DNA from: Actinomadura alba
Lineage (GTDB): Bacteria > Actinomycetota > Actinomycetes > Streptosporangiales > Streptosporangiaceae
Reading direction: 5' to 3'
Length of the DNA: 64,000 nucleotides
Assembly: GCF_014323705.1 (NCBI RefSeq)
Contig: NZ_JABVEC010000012.1
Location: forward strand, 124,001-188,000
Shown here: piece after piece, positions 26,749 through 35,280 of the stretch
Layout: each line of letters starts with the position of its first letter
Position numbering within the stretch: position 1 is the stretch's first letter
The notes under the pieces: generated by a model
What the model saw: only the letters and a program-made list of their open reading frames with translations
What the model was told of the DNA's origin: nothing
Databases searched by the model: none
Program-made: the position numbers and the translations under genes

Positions 26749-27546
26749 TCAGGTGATGTCGCGGCGCATCGGTCTGAGCACCGCGGCAGCGCTCGCCAAC
26801 GCCGTGTATCCCATGAGGACCATGGCGCCGGCCACCGGGGAGAGCAGGTGGACGGGGTCGGTGGAGAGTTGTTGTGACATGGCGTCGGCTACGGCGGTGA
26901 AGTCCGTCAGTGATGCGGTCGCCCCGCCGGGTAGCCATGGGTAGACGAGGTTGATGCCAGGGATCATCATGAGGAGCATTTCCCCGGCGTACAGGTAGCC
27001 GATCACCACGCACAGGGCCGCGGTCTGGTTGCGGATCAGCGCCCCCATGCCCACTCCGAGCACCGTGTACGCCACCATCGCCACGGCGATGCGGGCGAGC
27101 AGTTCGATGACGGTTCCGGTGGGCATCCCCAGCGACACGCCGCGTGCGGCCACGGCACCGAAGAACGCCACGGCCGCCGTGCCGGTGAGTACGAGCCCAT
27201 AGAGCATCCCGGCGACGCCGTAGGTGACCAGTTTCGCGGTCAGTACCTGCCAGCGGTGTGGGGCGAACAGGAAGGTGAAGTTGACGGTTCGGTATCGGTA
27301 TTCCGAGGTCACCGCCAGGGTGCCGATCGCGGCGGGGACGAACGCGGTGAACCCGAGCATGCCGAGGACCGATCGCACACCGGCCTCGGTCTGGAGTCCC
27401 GGCATCGGAGGATCGAAGTTCTCCGGTCCGACGATCGTCATCATCCCGATCAGCCCGCCGCCGAGAAGGGCGGCGACCAGCAGGGTCACCAGCCACATCC
27501 GGGTCGCCAGCAATCTGCGAAACTCGGCTTTGATCAACCGTCTCAT
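26749..27546 (-). CDS. ABC-2-type transporter permease
   Basis: A 265-residue membrane protein with six predicted helices: the first at about residues 18-38 (LVTLLVAALLGGGLIGMMTI), four in the middle, and the last near 230-250. The start overlaps the stop of the ATP-binding gene by four bases. The large loop after the first helix and lack of a fused ATPase fit the ABC-2 export group. It works with 27543-28487 as an exporter of unknown cargo. Confidence 0.88.
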   Translation of the reverse strand: MRRLIKAEFRRLLATRMWLVTLLVAALLGGGLIGMMTIVGPENFDPPMPGLQTEAGVRSVLGMLGFTAFVPAAIGTLAVTSEYRYRTVNFTFLFAPHRWQVLTAKLVTYGVAGMLYGLVLTGTAAVAFFGAVAARGVSLGMPTGTVIELLARIAVAMVAYTVLGVGMGALIRNQTAALCVVIGYLYAGEMLLMMIPGINLVYPWLPGGATASLTDFTAVADAMSQQLSTDPVHLLSPVAGAMVLMGYTALASAAAVLRPMRRDIT

Positions 27547-28487
27547 CGGGCGCTCCCCCGTTCTTCGACCGTCAGATCGCTGGTGGTCAGGTCAAGGAAG
27601 AGCTGCTCAAGACTCGCGTTCTCGGTGACGAGCCCGTGGACCCGCAACCGGTGCGCCGCGGCCAGCTCGGCGATCTGGGGGGCGTCGAGCCCATGCACCC
27701 GCAACTCCCCCGGCTGGACCGGTTCGACGCGCGGCGCGGCGACGCCTTCGGGCGGGTTCTCCATGAGAGTTCTGGCGAGCACGGCGGCATCGGGTGAGCG
27801 GACCAGGACCGGTGGCGCCGAGCCGGCGAGTTCGGACAGCCTCCCGGAGGCCACCAGCCGCCCTTGACGGATCACCACGACGTCGTCGACGATCTGCTGG
27901 ACTTCGCCGAGCGCGTGGCTGGAGATGAGGATCGTGCGTCCTTCGTCGGCCAGGTGACGCAGGAACGAGCGCAGCCAGGACATACCCTCCGGGTCCAGGC
28001 CGTTGCCCGGCTCGTCAAGCAGCAGTACGCGAGGGTCACCGAGGAGCGCGGTCGCCAGGTTGAGCCGTTGCCGCATGCCAGTGGAGAAGCCGCGTGTCTT
28101 GCGGTCGGCGGCGCCGGCCAGACCTAGCAGCCCGAGCAGTTCGGCGACACGGCTCGCCGGGTAGCCGCCCATCGCGGCGTAGACGAGCAGGTGGTCACGT
28201 GCCGAGTGGCGGGGGTGGAACGCGGCGGCGTCGAAGACGGCACCGACCGTGGCCGACGGACACGGGATGTCGCCGTAGCGTCTGCCACCGATCGTCGCGG
28301 TGCCGGAGGTCGGGGCGACGTGACCGATGATCATGCGCATCGTCGTGGTCTTTCCGGCGCCGTTCGGGCCGAGGAACCCGGTGATCATGCCCTGCTCCAC
28401 AGTGAAGGAGAGGTCCTCCACGGCGGTGACGGCACCGAACCGCTTCGTCAGATTCGACACCTCGATCCGGAGGTGTTCGCCCGTCAT
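27543..28487 (-). CDS. ABC transporter ATP-binding protein
   Basis: A 314-residue ATPase. The start at ATG 28487 is preferred because it overlaps the stop of a small upstream ORF and begins at the conserved domain. Motifs: Walker A GPNGAGKTT, signature FSTGMRQRLNLATALLGDP (STGMRQR variant, common in CcmA/drug-export types), Walker B VLLLDEPGNGLDPEG and switch ISSHAL. A C-terminal extension of about 90 residues follows. It pairs with the permease 26749-27546. Confidence 0.93.
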   Translation of the reverse strand: MTGEHLRIEVSNLTKRFGAVTAVEDLSFTVEQGMITGFLGPNGAGKTTTMRMIIGHVAPTSGTATIGGRRYGDIPCPSATVGAVFDAAAFHPRHSARDHLLVYAAMGGYPASRVAELLGLLGLAGAADRKTRGFSTGMRQRLNLATALLGDPRVLLLDEPGNGLDPEGMSWLRSFLRHLADEGRTILISSHALGEVQQIVDDVVVIRQGRLVASGRLSELAGSAPPVLVRSPDAAVLARTLMENPPEGVAAPRVEPVQPGELRVHGLDAPQIAELAAAHRLRVHGLVTENASLEQLFLDLTTSDLTVEERGSAR

Positions 28488-28600
28488 GAGCTTGCCTGCA
28501 GAGCCCGCTGGACGGTCAGCCGCTCGCGCCTGGTCCAGGTCCGTTCCCTCGGGGTGAACTGGATGTTGATCTGGTCTCCTGTGATCGTCACCGATGCCAT
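28484..28600 (-). CDS. Small ORF coupled to the ABC exporter
   Basis: A 38-residue ORF with a good ribosome site (AAGGAAGGTGG) before ATG 28600 and an ATGA overlap with the ATP-binding gene. It reads MASVTITGDQINIQFTPRER and ends RLTVQRALQASS, a beta-strand-like start resembling short actinomycete proteins of the VTIEGD type, apparently cut short. It could be a small regulatory or coupling peptide or a remnant. Confidence 0.45.
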   Translation of the reverse strand: MASVTITGDQINIQFTPRERTWTRRERLTVQRALQASS

Positions 28601-28713
28601 GGAGCCACCTTCCTTGCCTGCCCCGCGCGATGCCGGCTTCGGCCGCGGGGTCTCTGATCACACTGATGAGCGGTCACGGTCCATGAGCGGATGTGCCGCT
28701 GACCGAGGTCGGC

Positions 28714-29289
28714 TCAGGCCGTGTCGTCGTCGCCGCCTCTTTCGGCGGTCGGTTCGTCCACGGGCAGCACGATGGTCGCGAGCAATCGGGGTACCCGTGC
28801 CTTCCCTGGCTCGTTGTTGAGCAGTGGCCGCACGACCTCGCTGAAGTCGCGGGCGAACCGGGCGAACTCGGCGTCGTCCAGATGCAGCACGACCTGCTGG
28901 TAGCCGACGCCATCGGCGACCACATCGACCTGGCGCCGGCCGAGGTAGCGGGAGAACTCGGCCAGCAGGCCGGCGACGAACGCGGTAAAGTAACGGCCGT
29001 GGTCCTCCGGCGTTGCCGTGGCCAGTGCGTCGCCGCTGAGCGCCGCGCCGCCGGCGGGCAAGGCGTAGACCCGCTCGACCACACCCCCCATCTTTCGCTC
29101 CTCGACCACGTTGAGGACGCCGCCCTGGGTGAGGGCCGCAAGGTGCCGGTACAGCGTGGCCTGCGGCACGTCCGGCAGCAGCTCCGCGAGTTCACGCGTT
29201 GTACGGCGAGCGCCCGCGACGGCCCGCAGGATCCGTATTCGAACCGGATGCAACGCCAACTCGGCCCAGCGTTCCTTCGATGTCCCCAC
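28714..29289 (-). CDS. ArsR/PadR-like winged-helix regulator
   Basis: A 191-residue regulator with GTG start at 29289. The HTH covers about residues 8-75: LHPVRIRILRAVAGARRTTR, then LLPDVPQATLYRHLAALTQG, where ATLYRHL is the recognition helix, and a wing VVEERKMGGVVERVY. The C-terminal half is helical and probably a ligand/dimer domain. It lies directly upstream of the small ORF and ABC exporter, which it likely controls. A 22-base inverted repeat begins 10 bases before its start codon. Confidence 0.85.
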   Translation of the reverse strand: MGTSKERWAELALHPVRIRILRAVAGARRTTRELAELLPDVPQATLYRHLAALTQGGVLNVVEERKMGGVVERVYALPAGGAALSGDALATATPEDHGRYFTAFVAGLLAEFSRYLGRRQVDVVADGVGYQQVVLHLDDAEFARFARDFSEVVRPLLNNEPGKARVPRLLATIVLPVDEPTAERGGDDDTA

Positions 29290-29298
29290 GAGGTGATT

Positions 29299-29320
29299 TT
29301 ATCATTATTGATAATGAGAA
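29299..29320. promoter_or_regulatory. AT-rich inverted repeat before the ArsR-like gene
   Basis: TTATCATTAT (29299-29308) and ATAATGAGAA (29311-29320) are inverted with a 2-base centre and one mismatch; the inner 16 bases are a perfect palindrome. It sits 10 bases from the regulator start, so the regulator probably binds it. It resembles Fur/Zur-type boxes in composition, but no Fur-family gene is present here. Confidence 0.55.
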
Positions 29321-29402
29321 TGCCACCCACACGATCTGGCCGGCGTCGACACCGTCCCGCTCCCATCCGATGTACGGGCCCTGCAACAACACCTCGCCGG
29401 GG

Positions 29403-30056
29403 TCACTGGCGGGTGGTGTTGAGGTACTGAAGGACAGCGGCGACTCTGCGGTCGGATTCTTGGGTGGGTTTGAGGTCGAGCTTGGCGAAGATGCTGCGGA
29501 TGTGCTTGTGGACGGCGCCGTCGGTGACCGTGAGGTGTTTGGCAATGGCCGTGTTGCCGAGGCCTTCGGCCATGAGGGCGAGGACGTCGCGTTCGCGGGG
29601 GGTGAGGCGGCCCAGCGGGTCGCCTGCGCGCCGGCGGCTGAGCAGTTGGGTGATGACGTCGGGGTCGATGGCGGTGCCGCCGTCGACCACCCGGTGCAGT
29701 GCGTCGAGGAAGTGCTCGACGCGTCCCACGCGTTCCTTGAGCAGGTAGCCGATGCGGGCGGGGCCGTGGGCGAGCAGGTCGGACGCGAAGGTCTGCTCGA
29801 CGTAGGCGGACAGGACGACGACGGCCAGGCCGGGAAACCTGCGGCGGGCCACCACAGCGGCCTTGATGCCCTCGTCGGTGTGGGTCGGAGGCATCCGCAC
29901 ATCGACGACGGCGACATCGGGCCGGTGCAGGTCGACCGCGGCCAGGAAGTCGGACGGCGTCGCGGTGGCGGCGGCGACCTCGAGTCCCTCACCGCGCAGC
30001 ACGAGGGTGAGGCCCTCGCGCAGCAGGGCGTCGTCCTCGGCGATGACTATGCGCAT
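29403..30056 (-). CDS. LuxR/NarL-family response regulator
   Basis: A 217-residue regulator. The receiver has IAEDDALL, the phospho-acceptor in VAVVDVRMP and LLKERVG with the conserved lysine. The C-terminal HTH reads LTPRERDVLALMAEGLGNTA and VTDGAVHKHIRSIFAKL. Its start overlaps the upstream histidine kinase by 10 bases, so kinase and regulator are a coupled pair. It closely resembles the regulator at 46280-46918. Confidence 0.93.
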   Translation of the reverse strand: MRIVIAEDDALLREGLTLVLRGEGLEVAAATATPSDFLAAVDLHRPDVAVVDVRMPPTHTDEGIKAAVVARRRFPGLAVVVLSAYVEQTFASDLLAHGPARIGYLLKERVGRVEHFLDALHRVVDGGTAIDPDVITQLLSRRRAGDPLGRLTPRERDVLALMAEGLGNTAIAKHLTVTDGAVHKHIRSIFAKLDLKPTQESDRRVAAVLQYLNTTRQ

Positions 30057-31306
30057 GGGAGCTCCACCTCGATCGCGGTGGGGCCGCCGGGTGGGCTGGA
30101 CAGCGTCATGCTCCCGTCGTGGGCTTCGGCGCGGCTGCGGATGCCGGCGATGCCGGTTCCGCCGTCCTCGTGGGCGCCGCCGTGGCCGTCATCGGTGACG
30201 CGGATGCGCAGCCGCCCGGTGTGGCGGCGGACGTCGACGGTGGCGTGGCGGGCGTGGCTGTGCCGGGAGACGTTGGTCAGTGCCTCGGCGGCGACGAAGT
30301 AGGCGGTCGCCTGTACGGAGGCGGGACAGGCGCCGGGCAGGTCCACGGTCAGCCGGCAGGGTACGGAGCACTGGGCGGCCAGGGCGCTGAGGGCTCCGTC
30401 GAGACCGCGCTGTTCCAGGACGGGCGGCAGGATCGCGCGTGCGACGCCGCGCAGCTCTTCCAGGGCCTCTTCCGCGGCGGTCTGTGCCCGTTCGAGCGCG
30501 TTCTCGGCCAGCGCCGCGTCCTTCGCCAGCGCGCGCCGCGCGGCGCCGACCAGTACGACGACCCCGACGAGACGGTTCTGGGCGCCGTCGTGCAGGGACC
30601 GTTCGATCCGCCGCAGCTCCGCGGCGTGCGATTCGAGCGCCGCGGCCCGGGTCGCCGACAGCTCGGCGACCCGCGCGGAAAGGTCCAGGCCGGGGTGCGG
30701 TCCGAGTAGCCGCAGCCCCGGGGCGGCCTGCAACCGGGCGATGCCCGGCCCCAGGCCGATGGTGACCGCGAACCAGGCCAGTCCCATGAGGCCGACCGCG
30801 AGGACCTGCGTCCATCCGTCCACCGGGATCCCGATGCCCGCGGTCGCCTCGCCGTCGGGGATCAGCCGCCACCACAGGGGGAAGGTGGTGTCCCGGAAGG
30901 CGAAGATCGGCAACAGGACGCCGATGAGGCCCAGGATCAGGCCCGCGGTCGCGTGCAGGACGAGCCAGCCAAGATCGCGCCTGGTCGCGGGTTCGGTGAG
31001 CGCGACCGGCGAGGTGGGTGGCCCGGGCGGGTACGGGTCAATGATCTCGTGGCCGCGCTGGACGAGGCGCGCGCGTTCCCTGCCGGCGACGGCGTGCACC
31101 AGCCGGAGCGTCCGCGATACGAGCGGCAGCCCGATCCCGACCAGGCACAACGCGCCAATCGCGAGCACGAACACCAGCGTGAGCAGGGCCAGGAGGGAGG
31201 TGCCCAGCCCGCCCGCCAGGTCTTCGAGCGCCTTGAACGGCTCCCGTACGGCCCGCGCCGCCATGTCGCGCAGAAAGGAGTGGCCGTCGGGTTCCGTCCC
31301 GGCCAT
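30047..31306 (-). CDS. Two-component sensor histidine kinase
   Basis: A 419-residue kinase when started at ATG 31306 behind a GGGGG ribosome site; an alternative GTG lies at 31312. Four helices are grouped as two pairs (about residues 37-62 and 110-180), enclosing short loops. The H-box is RIERSLHDGAQNRLVGVVVL, and the ATPase has EALTNVSRHS, DDGHGGA and GTGIAGIRSR. Its membrane layout is the same as that of the kinase at 45072-46292, so the two systems are paralogues. Confidence 0.92.
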   Translation of the reverse strand: MAGTEPDGHSFLRDMAARAVREPFKALEDLAGGLGTSLLALLTLVFVLAIGALCLVGIGLPLVSRTLRLVHAVAGRERARLVQRGHEIIDPYPPGPPTSPVALTEPATRRDLGWLVLHATAGLILGLIGVLLPIFAFRDTTFPLWWRLIPDGEATAGIGIPVDGWTQVLAVGLMGLAWFAVTIGLGPGIARLQAAPGLRLLGPHPGLDLSARVAELSATRAAALESHAAELRRIERSLHDGAQNRLVGVVVLVGAARRALAKDAALAENALERAQTAAEEALEELRGVARAILPPVLEQRGLDGALSALAAQCSVPCRLTVDLPGACPASVQATAYFVAAEALTNVSRHSHARHATVDVRRHTGRLRIRVTDDGHGGAHEDGGTGIAGIRSRAEAHDGSMTLSSPPGGPTAIEVELPCA

Positions 31307-31380
31307 CGACACCCCCGTAAGCACTCGAATCGTCACTCTATGTCGTTTCCGGCAGCCTGAGATGCCCGGCACCCGGAGCG

Positions 31381-31396
31381 GTACAGCCTGCTGTAC
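31381..31396. promoter_or_regulatory. Inverted repeat in the divergent kinase/small-protein gap
   Basis: GTACAG and CTGTAC separated by CCTG, a perfect 6-4-6 palindrome at 31381-31396. It lies between the kinase (minus) and the small membrane protein (plus), 75 bases from the former. It could be a regulator site for either. Confidence 0.4.
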
Positions 31397-31473
31397 TTCC
31401 GATTGGGTAGCAGGCCGGGTCGTCGCAGATCAGAGCGGCCTTTAGCGTTTAAACCGGAATCAAGGAGGATGTC

Positions 31474-31686
31474 TTGAGCAATCAATACCAGACCAATCAG
31501 CGTCGTCAGGCCCGCCCGGGGGGAGGGCTGCGCGCCGTACTGTGGGTCGTCCTGCTGGCCGGCGTCGGCGTGAACGCCTGGGCCAGTGTCAGCGGCCAGA
31601 ACATGGCGGTCTACCTGACGGCGGGGGTCGTCGCCGTGGTGTGCATCGCCGGGCTGATCGTGAGTTTTCTGAGCAACCGCCGCTGA
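31474..31686 (+). CDS. Small two-helix membrane protein
   Basis: A 70-residue protein beginning at TTG 31474, decided by the strong AAGGAGGA at 31462-31469. After a charged N-terminus (NQYQTNQRRQARPGGG) come two helices, about residues 19-38 and 44-66, ending in SNRR. Small hairpin membrane proteins like this often accompany actinomycete sensor systems. Function unknown; it is divergent from the two-component system and may be its target. Confidence 0.7.
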   Translation: MSNQYQTNQRRQARPGGGLRAVLWVVLLAGVGVNAWASVSGQNMAVYLTAGVVAVVCIAGLIVSFLSNRR

Positions 31687-31688
31687 CC

Positions 31689-32301
31689 ATGCAGCCGCCT
31701 GGCCGGACCGGATTGAAACAGCTCCTGGACGACCTAGGGGGCACCCTGCTCGACCTGGTGTGCGGCGATCCGGGGGCCGCCGCGCAGCTCGGCAGCGTGG
31801 TGATCCACGATCCGCACGACGAGTTGCGGCCGCCTCCCGGTGCCGTGGTGCTCGGGGTTGGCGTCCGGGATCCCGACGAGATCGGCGGGCTGCTGCGGCG
31901 GCTCGCGCAGGACGCCGCCGCGGCGCTGGTGATCCGCGCGCCAGTGCCGGTCACCGATGCCGTGCGCGGCCGTCGCTGAGACGGGGGTGGTGCTGCTGGG
32001 CCTGATCCGCGGCGCGTCGTGGTCGTGGCTTGCCGAGCTGATCCGGTCGATGCCCGCCGACGGCTGCCCGGGACCCGCGGTCCCGCCCGAGCTCGGCGGG
32101 ATCCCCGCGGGGGACCTGTTCGCCGTGGCCAACGCGGTCAGCATGCTGCTGGACGCGCCGGTCACGATCGAGGACCGCCGTTCTCGGGTCATGGCGTTCT
32201 CCGGACGTCAGCTGAAGGCGGACGAGGGCCGCATCGAGACGGTGGACGGCCCCGACGAGCGGTTCGCGGCAATGCTCCACCTGCGGCTGCACGTGCCCTG
32301 A
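31689..32301 (+). pseudogene. PucR-family regulator remnant, frameshifted and truncated
   Basis: The first 96 codons from ATG 31689 encode the PucR N-terminal segment (LVIRAPVPVTDAVR). One base appears to be missing near 31967. The next frame continues exactly as the family does: GVVLLGLIRGASWSWLAELI, ELGGIPAGDLFAVANAV, LDAPVTIEDRRSRVMAFSGR. The match ends at about 32260 and the whole helix-turn-helix half (about 300 residues) is gone. Inactive. It opens a block of three adjacent gene fragments. Confidence 0.78.
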
Positions 32302-32330
32302 GCCCGCGGCCGTGCCGACCGGAGCCGCGT

Positions 32331-32826
32331 TCATCGGAACTCCGCCTCCGCGAAGTGGCAGGCGGCCTGGTGCGGCCGTTCCACCGCGGCCGCGTGGGGA
32401 TCGTCCTCCGTGCAGGACACGCGTTCGGGGAACAGGGCAGGGCCTGCGGGGCACCGGGTGTGGAACCGGTATCCGGACGGCGGCTCCCGGGGGTCGGGCG
32501 GCTCCGCGTCCATGGTCTGGGTCTCCATGGGGGGCGTGTCCCGGAGCGGCGGTGCGTCGCGTGCGGACGATTCCAGGAGTGTTCGCGTGTACGGGTGCTT
32601 GGGGTCGGCGAGCAGGTCGTCCACGGGGGCACACTCGACGACGCGGCCGAGGTGCATCACCGCAATGTGGTCGCTGACGTACCGCACGGTGGCCAGGTCG
32701 TGGGAGATGAACAGCATCGTCAGGCCCAAGCCCCACCGCTGCGCGCGCCAGCGTGGACTTGCCCGATCCAGACTCCCCGACCAGTCCCATCACCGTGCCG
32801 TCCGGGATGACCAGGTCCGCCGACCC
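32331..32826 (-). pseudogene. Oligopeptide ABC transporter ATPase (OppF-like) with internal deletion
   Basis: The minus strand first reads LVIPDGTVMGLVGESGSGKS followed by TLARA (Walker A). It then jumps, with a frame change near 32735, to LTMLFISHDLATVRYVSDHI, the switch histidine region. The C-terminal RYHTRCP-like peptide-transporter tail follows (GYRFHTRCPAGPALF). The signature motif and Walker B, about 120 residues, are missing. The gene also lacks its 5' end, which joins the leucine-dehydrogenase fragment. Confidence 0.8.
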
Positions 32827-33045
32827 CGAGGAGATCTTCGTGGTCCCGTGCGACGTCTTCGCGCCGTGCGCGCTCGGCGGCGTGATCAACGATCGCAACC
32901 TGCGGGACCTGGACGCCGGCGCGGTCGCCGGGGCCGCCAACAACGTGCTCGCCGAGCCGCACTACGGCACGGAGCTGCACCGCCGCGGGGGTCCTTTACG
33001 CGCCCGACTACTGCGCCAACGCCGGTGGAGTGATCTTCCTTTGGC
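32816..33045 (+). pseudogene. Leucine/Glu/Phe/Val dehydrogenase C-terminal fragment, frameshifted
   Basis: Plus-strand frame reads VPCDVFAPCALGGVINDRNL and AVAGAANNVLAEPHYGTELH, the NAD-binding core of leucine dehydrogenase-type enzymes. Near 32987 a run of five G appears to contain one extra base; the next frame continues with LYAPDYCANAGGVIFL. Both ends are missing and only about 75 residues remain of about 360. Its left edge abuts the opposite-strand OppF fragment, so the joint is a rearrangement point. Confidence 0.8.
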
Positions 33046-33093
33046 GAGCACCGCCACTACATCGAACTGTTCGCAGGGTCCCTGGCTGGTCAG

Positions 33094-33813
33094 TCAGTCT
33101 GCTTCGAGGTTCAGGGATGTGATCAGGTCGAGCATCTCGGCGCGGTGGAGCTTGGCCGGGTCACCGGTCTGGAGGCGGAGGTGGCCGTAGACCTCGAGAG
33201 AGATCAGCCCGTGCATGCGACCCCAGACCCGCAGCGCGAGCGCCAGGGCGACCGGGGGCAGGTCGGGGAATTCCTCGCGCACGGTGGACACCAGCGCGGA
33301 TGAGAAGTCGGACCACTGGTGGTCGGTGCGCGATTGCGTGGTCTTGGCGTATGGCCAGGCGGTGGCGACGAGTTCGGTGAGTCCCAGACAAGCGCGCTTG
33401 GCCGCTTCGGGGGCGGGCCCGTTGTCGGGCGCGTGGTACCCGGCGACCGGATCACCGTAGATCAGCCGGAACCCTTCCGGGTTGGCCAGCGACCATGCGC
33501 GCAGGGACTGCCCCCAGGCCAGGATCCGGCCGGCGATGTCGTCGGGCGGGACGGCGTCGCGGGCGGCTTCCACCTGGTCCAGCAGCGAGGTGTAGATGTC
33601 GTTGATCAAGGCGTTGATCAACGCGTCTCTGGTCTCGAAGTAGCTGTAGATGGCGCTGCCGCTCATCCCCATGTCGCGGGCGATGGCGCGCAGCGAGAGG
33701 GCGTCCGGGCCGCCTTCGGCCAGGTGCTTGAGCCCGATGGCCTTGATCTCCGCGGTGGTTTGGGCTCGCAACCGCGCCCGTCGGCCCAGGGTCTGGTCTT
33801 GCACGTTTGACAT
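33094..33813 (-). CDS. TetR/AcrR-family regulator
   Basis: A 239-residue regulator; ATG 33813 chosen because the HTH follows closely and an upstream extension has no support. The N-terminal HTH: LKHLAEGGPDALSLRAIARD, then MGMSGSAIYSYFETRDALIN. The C-terminal domain contains the TetR_C_13-like WSLANPEGFRLIYGDP and RVWGRMHGLISLEVYGHL. It is divergent from the quinone oxidoreductase gene and probably controls the 33897-38039 run. Confidence 0.9.
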   Translation of the reverse strand: MSNVQDQTLGRRARLRAQTTAEIKAIGLKHLAEGGPDALSLRAIARDMGMSGSAIYSYFETRDALINALINDIYTSLLDQVEAARDAVPPDDIAGRILAWGQSLRAWSLANPEGFRLIYGDPVAGYHAPDNGPAPEAAKRACLGLTELVATAWPYAKTTQSRTDHQWSDFSSALVSTVREEFPDLPPVALALALRVWGRMHGLISLEVYGHLRLQTGDPAKLHRAEMLDLITSLNLEAD

Positions 33814-33896
33814 CCTACACCGCTGCATTACAGTGCGACTCACGGAATTTGAACGGCGCACGGTTTTAGAACGCCGCGCATCAAGATGGGTGTGTG

Positions 33897-34895
33897 ATGA
33901 AAGCCAAGACAGTGCTGTTCGACCAGCTGGGCGGTCCCGAGGTGCTCTACTTCGCCGACGTCGAGCTGGGTGAGCCCGGCCCGGGGCAGGTACGGGTGCG
34001 CATCGACGCCATCGGCCTCAACCGCAACGAGGTCTTGCTGCGGACGGGCGGGTACTACTACGACGCCGTCCTGCCCGGCTCCCGCCTGGGACATGAGGCG
34101 GCCGGTGTCGTGGAAGCCGTCGGGGCGGGCGTGGAGAACTTCACCGTCGGCGACGCGGTCAGCATGCTGGCCAGGCCCGTTGATGAGGGGATGTCGACCC
34201 ACGGCATCTACGGCGAGCGGGCCATCGTCCCCGTCGGCAGGCTCATGCACCGCCCGGAGCACGTGGACGCGGTCACCGGTGCCGCCGTGTGGGTGGCCGG
34301 TTTCACCGCCTACGGAGCTTTGATCGAGATCGGGCGGATGCAAGCCGGCGACACGGTGGTCGTCACGGCCGCCTCCAGCAGCATCGGGCTGGCGGCCATC
34401 CAGATCGCCAACTACGTCGGCGCCACGCCCATCGCCGTCACCAGGACGGGCGCCAAAGCCGAGCGGCTCCTGCAGGCCGGCGCCGCGCATGTGATCGCCG
34501 GCGACGACGGGGACGTGGCCAAGCAGGTGCGCGCGCTCACCGGCGACCGCGGCGCGCGGCTCTTCTTCGATGGCGTCGCCGGTCCCGGTCTGCCGGATCT
34601 GGTGCCCGCCGTGGCCCCGGACGGCATGTTGATCGTCTACGGATCGCTCGATGGGCGGCCCACCCCGATGCCGATGTGGTGGCCGATCAACGTGTACGGC
34701 TACGCCATCTTCCATCTGTTCGCCGATCCAGAGCGCACCCACCGGGCCCAAGCGTTCATCAACAACGGCCTGCGCAGCCGCGCGCTCGCCCCGGTGATCG
34801 ACCGCACCTTCGACCTGGCTGACATCGCTGAAGCCCATCGCCACATGGAAGCCAGCACCCACGTCGGGAAGATCGTCGTCACCGTCCAGCACTGA
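33897..34895 (+). CDS. Zinc-independent quinone oxidoreductase (MDR family)
   Basis: A 332-residue medium-chain dehydrogenase/reductase. GroES-like N-terminal half with PGSRLGHEAAGVVEAVGAGV. The NADPH-binding half has VVVTAASSSIGLAAIQIANY (an AxxxxxGxxA variant) and TRTGAKAERLL. Catalytic zinc cysteines are absent, as in quinone reductases. ATG 33897 is used; a GTG lies one codon upstream. It is followed 13 bases later by a SnoaL gene, likely the same unit, controlled by the divergent TetR. Confidence 0.88.
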   Translation: MKAKTVLFDQLGGPEVLYFADVELGEPGPGQVRVRIDAIGLNRNEVLLRTGGYYYDAVLPGSRLGHEAAGVVEAVGAGVENFTVGDAVSMLARPVDEGMSTHGIYGERAIVPVGRLMHRPEHVDAVTGAAVWVAGFTAYGALIEIGRMQAGDTVVVTAASSSIGLAAIQIANYVGATPIAVTRTGAKAERLLQAGAAHVIAGDDGDVAKQVRALTGDRGARLFFDGVAGPGLPDLVPAVAPDGMLIVYGSLDGRPTPMPMWWPINVYGYAIFHLFADPERTHRAQAFINNGLRSRALAPVIDRTFDLADIAEAHRHMEASTHVGKIVVTVQH

Positions 34896-34908
34896 AGGGG
34901 ACACCACT

Positions 34909-35277
34909 GTGAGCGCTATTTACACCGACCTCATCGACCAGTTCATCAACGCCATCAACGAGAGCGACGCGGCGCGACGCCGCTCGACGATCGAGCAGAT
35001 CTTCACACCGGACTGCACCTACACCGACCCGGAAGTCGCCGTGGAAGGACTGGAGTCGCTGGATGCCGCGTTTTCGAGCCTGAAGGAGCGGACTCCACCC
35101 GGCTTCCGGTTCAGCCTGAGGGCACCGGTCGACGTCCACCACGACCAAGCACGGTTCTTCTGGCAGTTCGGCCAAGCGGATGCGGCCACGCCCGCAGCAA
35201 CGGGCTCGGACGTCGCCCTCTTCGCCGGCGGGCGTATCCGCCACATCTACGCCTTCTTCGACACAAGGAACGACTGA
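34909..35277 (+). CDS. SnoaL/NTF2-like protein
   Basis: A 122-residue single-domain protein with GTG start behind GGGGACACCACT. IYTDLIDQFINAINESDAAR and FTPDCTYTDPEVAVEGLESL have the typical alpha-cone of NTF2-like proteins; AGGRIRHIYAFFD is the closing strand. Members are small isomerases, hydratases or binding proteins. It probably acts on the same compound as the preceding oxidoreductase. Confidence 0.82.
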   Translation: MSAIYTDLIDQFINAINESDAARRRSTIEQIFTPDCTYTDPEVAVEGLESLDAAFSSLKERTPPGFRFSLRAPVDVHHDQARFFWQFGQADAATPAATGSDVALFAGGRIRHIYAFFDTRND

Positions 35278-35280
35278 CGC

